Shown here: positions 58,318 through 64,000 of the stretch, piece by piece
Layout: each line of letters opens with the position of its first letter
Numbering within the stretch: position 1 is the first letter of the stretch
From: Trametopsis cervina
Taxonomy: Eukaryota > Basidiomycota > Agaricomycetes > Polyporales > Irpicaceae
Length of the DNA: 64,000 nucleotides
Direction of reading: 5' to 3'
Assembly (NCBI GenBank): GCA_022385755.1
Contig: MU278369.1
Span: 101,675 to 165,674 of the forward strand
Notes under the pieces: model-generated
Told to the model about the DNA's origin: nothing
The model's input: only the letters and a program-made list of their open reading frames with translations
The model's database searches: none
Program-made: the position numbers and the translations under genes

Positions 58318-59463
58318 CTTGCAAGAACACTATAATCGCAAAGACAGATCACTCAATTTCCTCGGATAGATCTTAGCGGTAAAATGGGCTGACATGAACG
58401 ACTGGTTTATTTGCAGGTTGTGTCGATACGAATGCTGATGGTGGAAGACAAGAAAGTGCGTGCACACTCGTGCGGATGTAAGTACTGCACAGAATTATAC
58501 GTTACTCCCAGACGCGCGCAGCAATCGTGATGGTGTTACCACATCAGGAATACGTACGTATCGTACCCCGTGCACTTATATCAACTGTATGTGAAGCACT
58601 CCGCTGCAGCTCGTTAGAAGGCTTGAAATAAACTGAGGTATGGAATAGCTATGTATATACCCGGGCAAAATCTGCGTGCGATAAACTTGTTGCAGCTTAC
58701 ACCTATCCCAGACAGATATCTGCGTCCGCCAGGTATCTTCGAGGATGTAGTGACCGGGGTCGCGGCTGATAACATCTCATGGTGGAAGCTTCGACACCTG
58801 GATCATTACAGCATCCATGATCTTCTCGCTTGCAGTTCATTTGGCCACGTCGACCCCGGCCAACGCTGACAAACACGGAGAATCACTAACACACACAAAG
58901 TTGCAACGACCAAAAAACTGGATATAGGAATGCTAAACTACGTTACATTGTGCGATGCTCTAACAGAATTGTCTCGTGATGCTATGATATAGAAGTGTCC
59001 GACTGCGCGTCGCAATAAATCAGGGTATCGCGAAACGAAGACAGACAATACAAGTCTGCTCATGGTGTGTGTATAAATCGGTAGGCCCTCTAGTACGTCT
59101 AAACGAAGATGATGAGATGAGGAAAGGCGTACGGATGAGTTGCAAGGAATTAATGACAACGCCTGATGCTATGAATGACACTGACGATGAGTAAATAGGG
59201 CCTTATTATGAGGATGAGCAGATGGGATGCAACGAGACACAAACCACGACAGAGCAGCGCATGATCCGAGATTCGAGAGCATAAACAGAGACAGTTGCAT
59301 ATGGCCGATGGGGTTTCTTGCTTTTTTTGAAGGTTCATGAGAGGTCGTATAGTGGGGTTAACCAACTGGCAGGCGAAAAGGATACGAGGGAAGGGGGGTA
59401 AGGACAAATCTGAGGAGGGGCCGGAGCGAGAGGATGGACGTTGTAGAATTGCTCCGCAACGCC
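58318..59463. other. Gene-free spacer
   Basis: About 1.15 kb between the start of the 56,581 gene and the stop of DED1. No coding signal. The right part is probably a long DED1 3' UTR, and the left part a promoter. Confidence 0.45.
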
Positions 59464-61638
<2,175 letters not shown>

Positions 61639-62006
61639 ATTACGCAGAATGTCGAATACGAAATGTAGTCGAAAGAAAAGCGAAGAGTGTTGTCTATAAA
61701 ACTGGTTGTGTGGAGATGATGATGGTCTGCCACAAAGGCGTTGGAGATGCGCGAGGGCGAAAACTTCCTCACTTATAAATCCGGCAAGACCCGAGAGATC
61801 GCGTGGCTCACACGTTGTGGCTTATAGAAAGAGCAGGATACATTCGAAAGTGCTAAGTGCTATACAAACACAACGAGCTCGACTATTACCTTTGAAGGTC
61901 TGCGGGGCATAATTGAGGTGTCTTATGTTTGAGGTGAGCTGATCTTTCTGTCGACAACTGTGCGATCGCATTCAAAAGTCGAATAGCTTTGCATTTGAGT
62001 CAGTGA
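61639..62006. promoter_or_regulatory. Bidirectional promoter region DED1 / TPT1
   Basis: About 370 to 500 bp between divergent starts, depending on which TPT1 ATG is used. Confidence 0.45.
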
Positions 62007-63106
62007 ATGCTACGTCTCCTCCGAAAATACCAGTTCGCAAAACCTCCCATTCCGTTACGTACATCATACTCCAGAGCAGACATTTATACTCGACTTCGAC
62101 ACCCTATCAAATATCGAGGGACGCGAGATATACTTCCAGCGATGGCCGAGACAAATGCGGTAGAACACGCGAAACAATTGGATGTTCACAGTACGAAGGG
62201 GAACAAGAAGGGGAACGGGAAGAAGGAAGTACGGCTTCGAGGACTACCGTCTGACTCACCGGAAACTCGAGTATCGAAGACTGTCACATGGGTCTTGCGA
62301 CATGGTGCTCAGCAGGAAGGGTTAGCATTGAGACCGGATGGGTACGCTAGAGTACAGGATCTAGTGAGCAATCCTCCCGTGCAATGTCCCAATGGAAGCT
62401 ATTGACTGATTCTCTTGCTGAGCAAGTAGCTGAAACTGCCGAAGCTGCAGATGTTAGACTTTCCAACATTAGAACGCCTTGTGAAGGACGACAAGAAGAA
62501 CCGGTACAACCTCGTGTATGAGCCTGATGTGGATAACATCCACAGTCCGGTATGGTGGATACGAGCAAACCAAGGACATACAATGAAGGTGCCTCTGTCT
62601 CTTTGTTCGGTTTCCAAGCATTACCTTATCGCAACGTCAGACCATTAGTGTAGTTACTATTCCCATCAAACGTCCCGAAGATATCCCCACCAGAATTGCT
62701 GTGCATGGAACCAACAAACTTGCTTGGGAGCAGATAAGTACGCCATCCACGTGATCAGGCTCTTAGTTTTCTGAGTAACGTTCAATTTATAGGACATCAA
62801 GGCCTCAGCAGAATGAAACGTAACCACATACATCTTGCTCAAGGCCTACCAGGTACAGGCGTTGTCAGTGGGATGCGACGAAATGCTGCTATCTTCATAT
62901 ACATTGACGTGCAGAAGGCATTGGATGCAGGCATAAAGTTTGATCTGTCCAGCAATGGCGTCGTCCTCAGCGAAGGAGACAAAACCGGGTTTATTCATCC
63001 GCGCTTCTTCGCGCGCGTCGAGAACTCGAAGGGAGAAGTGCTCGAGAACTGGCAGGTTGCAGCCTCTTCTGTAGACAACACTGCGTCCACCGCATCCAGT
63101 AGTTAA
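62007..63106 (+). CDS. TPT1: tRNA 2'-phosphotransferase
   Basis: Removes the 2'-phosphate left at the splice junction of tRNAs, transferring it to NAD. Exons are 62007-62363 (or from the internal ATG at 62142), 62430-62588, 62641-62737 and 62793-63106. From 62142 the protein has 263 aa; from 62007 it has 308. Family blocks: SKTVTWVLRHGAQQEGL, RPDGYARVQDL, IRANQGHTMK, AVHGTNKLAWEQI, then GLSRMKRNHIHLAQG and GMRRNAAIFIYID. The conserved basic and His residues of the KptA/Tpt1 active site (RHG, HG.., SRM.RNHIH) are present. Exon 2 ends at ATGAAG, and the phase requires the acceptor CAG at 62640. The extra 45 residues from the upstream ATG are rich in Arg and almost free of acids, like a mitochondrial presequence. 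Confidence 0.88.
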
Positions 63107-63347
63107 CGAATCTCCACGGGCGACTCTTTCGTAAGGTCTGCAAGACCATTGATCGTAGTATTACAGAGTAATTTATGTATGTGAATAGGTTGTGGTATGG
63201 CTAATGTAATCCGAGTGAGCTTGGAGCTGCACTATTCCTCGGAATCAAGGCTCTGTCTGAGGCTGGTCGTCCAACGGTGCCCGTTTGGACGCGGCGTCTG
63301 GTTTCTACAGTAACGTCAGTGAGGTATTCACGCGTAAACGGGCCGAC
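63107..63347. other. Convergent 3' region
   Basis: 240 bp between TPT1 and the partial gene on the opposite strand. No further feature seen. Confidence 0.4.
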
Positions 63348-64000
63348 TCACGCGGTTTCTACTTCCACGTCGACAGGGTACATACGCAATCCAAAAGTTG
63401 ACACTGATGAGGACCTGCTAGTGCTGTCTTTCGTCTTCTTAATTTTATGCTTCTTCGGTTTAGGTGTTGTGTCTGCTTCAAGCTGTCGATGCGAATCGAC
63501 GATGATCTGCTCGTGATCATGGGTAGACGATTGGCTCGGAGAGCGTTCCATATCGCTACTGGTGGGATGCATCAACAGGTCAGAGACATCTACGGAACCC
63601 TTGTCTTCTTTCTTCTGTTTGTAGCGGCTGGTGGAACTTAGGACCTGACACTCGCTGTCGCTACTCCGTGGGTCTATTAGCTGGAGGTCGCTTTCTGTTC
63701 CAGAACCTATGCCATGCTTCTGCTTGTACCGTGGACGAGGCTTGGGCCGAGCCTTGGTCAGCTGACTAGAAGACGGGGCGTCGGAAATATCAATGTCCAT
63801 CGAGGAAACCGGGGGCTTGGATACTACCCCATCCTGCGTAGTCTTACTGGTGCGACCGGAAGCTGGCTTTGGGTTCTTCCGTCGATGGGACGAGCTAGTA
63901 CCGACGGGCATATCCACATCCCCGCTATCGCTATCTGCATATTTCCTGGCTGTTGCCTTTCGAGGAGCATTGCGTCTGACTGGTAATCCTGAATCGAACT
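63348..64000 (-). CDS. C-terminal part of an unidentified Ser/Lys-rich protein (cut by window end)
   Basis: An open frame runs on the minus strand from the window edge to a TGA at 63348, at least 217 codons. It is highly charged and Ser-rich. It contains FDSGLPVRRNAPRKATARKY, a DSDSGDVD acidic patch, repeated basic clusters (RPKPRPRYKQKHG, RYKQKKEDKG) and KPKKHKIKKTKD. Such composition is typical of disordered tails of nuclear proteins. An intron near the 3' end cannot be excluded, since the last 15 codons differ in composition. No domain can be named from this part. Confidence 0.65.
   Translation of the reverse strand, partial: FDSGLPVRRNAPRKATARKYADSDSGDVDMPVGTSSSHRRKNPKPASGRTSKTTQDGVVSKPPVSSMDIDISDAPSSSQLTKARPKPRPRYKQKHGIGSGTESDLQLIDPRSSDSECQVLSSTSRYKQKKEDKGSVDVSDLLMHPTSSDMERSPSQSSTHDHEQIIVDSHRQLEADTTPKPKKHKIKKTKDSTSRSSSVSTFGLRMYPVDVEVETA

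Overview
This window is nuclear DNA of a filamentous basidiomycete, most likely an agaricomycete. Genes are split by short GT-AG introns of about 40-160 nt, protein families are fungal, and there are no bacterial operon features. Intron-exon structures were worked out by hand from splice signals, reading-frame phase and alignment of the window's own paralogs. They are models, not transcript-supported structures.

Left part (1 to about 31,400) is a fast-evolving accessory block. It holds six F-box genes (one cut by the window start), three class-3 lipase genes, one intact MEF2/Rlm1-type MADS-box gene, and decayed pieces of all three families. Direct duplications of about 3.5 kb, 0.9 kb and 0.6 kb can be read off the sequence. 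They explain why pieces of the MADS gene sit behind the 3' ends of F-box genes and why a lipase remnant follows one F-box copy. A possible small secreted protein lies at 27,497-27,957.

Middle (31,400 to 36,300) is gene-poor. It holds a secreted glycine-rich protein built of two tandem modules whose intron was duplicated along with the coding sequence, and an aldo-keto reductase.

Right part (37,000 to 64,000) looks like a conserved housekeeping neighbourhood: mitoribosomal protein mS29, an Sds3-type HDAC subunit, two paralogous dienelactone hydrolases, a GATA factor, SAGA subunit Spt20, Hgh1 (eEF2 chaperone family), an App1-type phosphatidate phosphatase, a Sec72-like TPR protein, an unassigned nuclear protein, DEAD-box helicase Ded1, tRNA 2'-phosphotransferase Tpt1, and the C-terminal part of an unidentified gene. 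Several pairs are head-to-head with 270-560 bp between start codons (mS29/Sds3, Spt20/Hgh1, App1/Sec72, Ded1/Tpt1), suggesting shared promoters. I saw no tRNA or rRNA gene, CRISPR array, or transposon with recognisable coding capacity.
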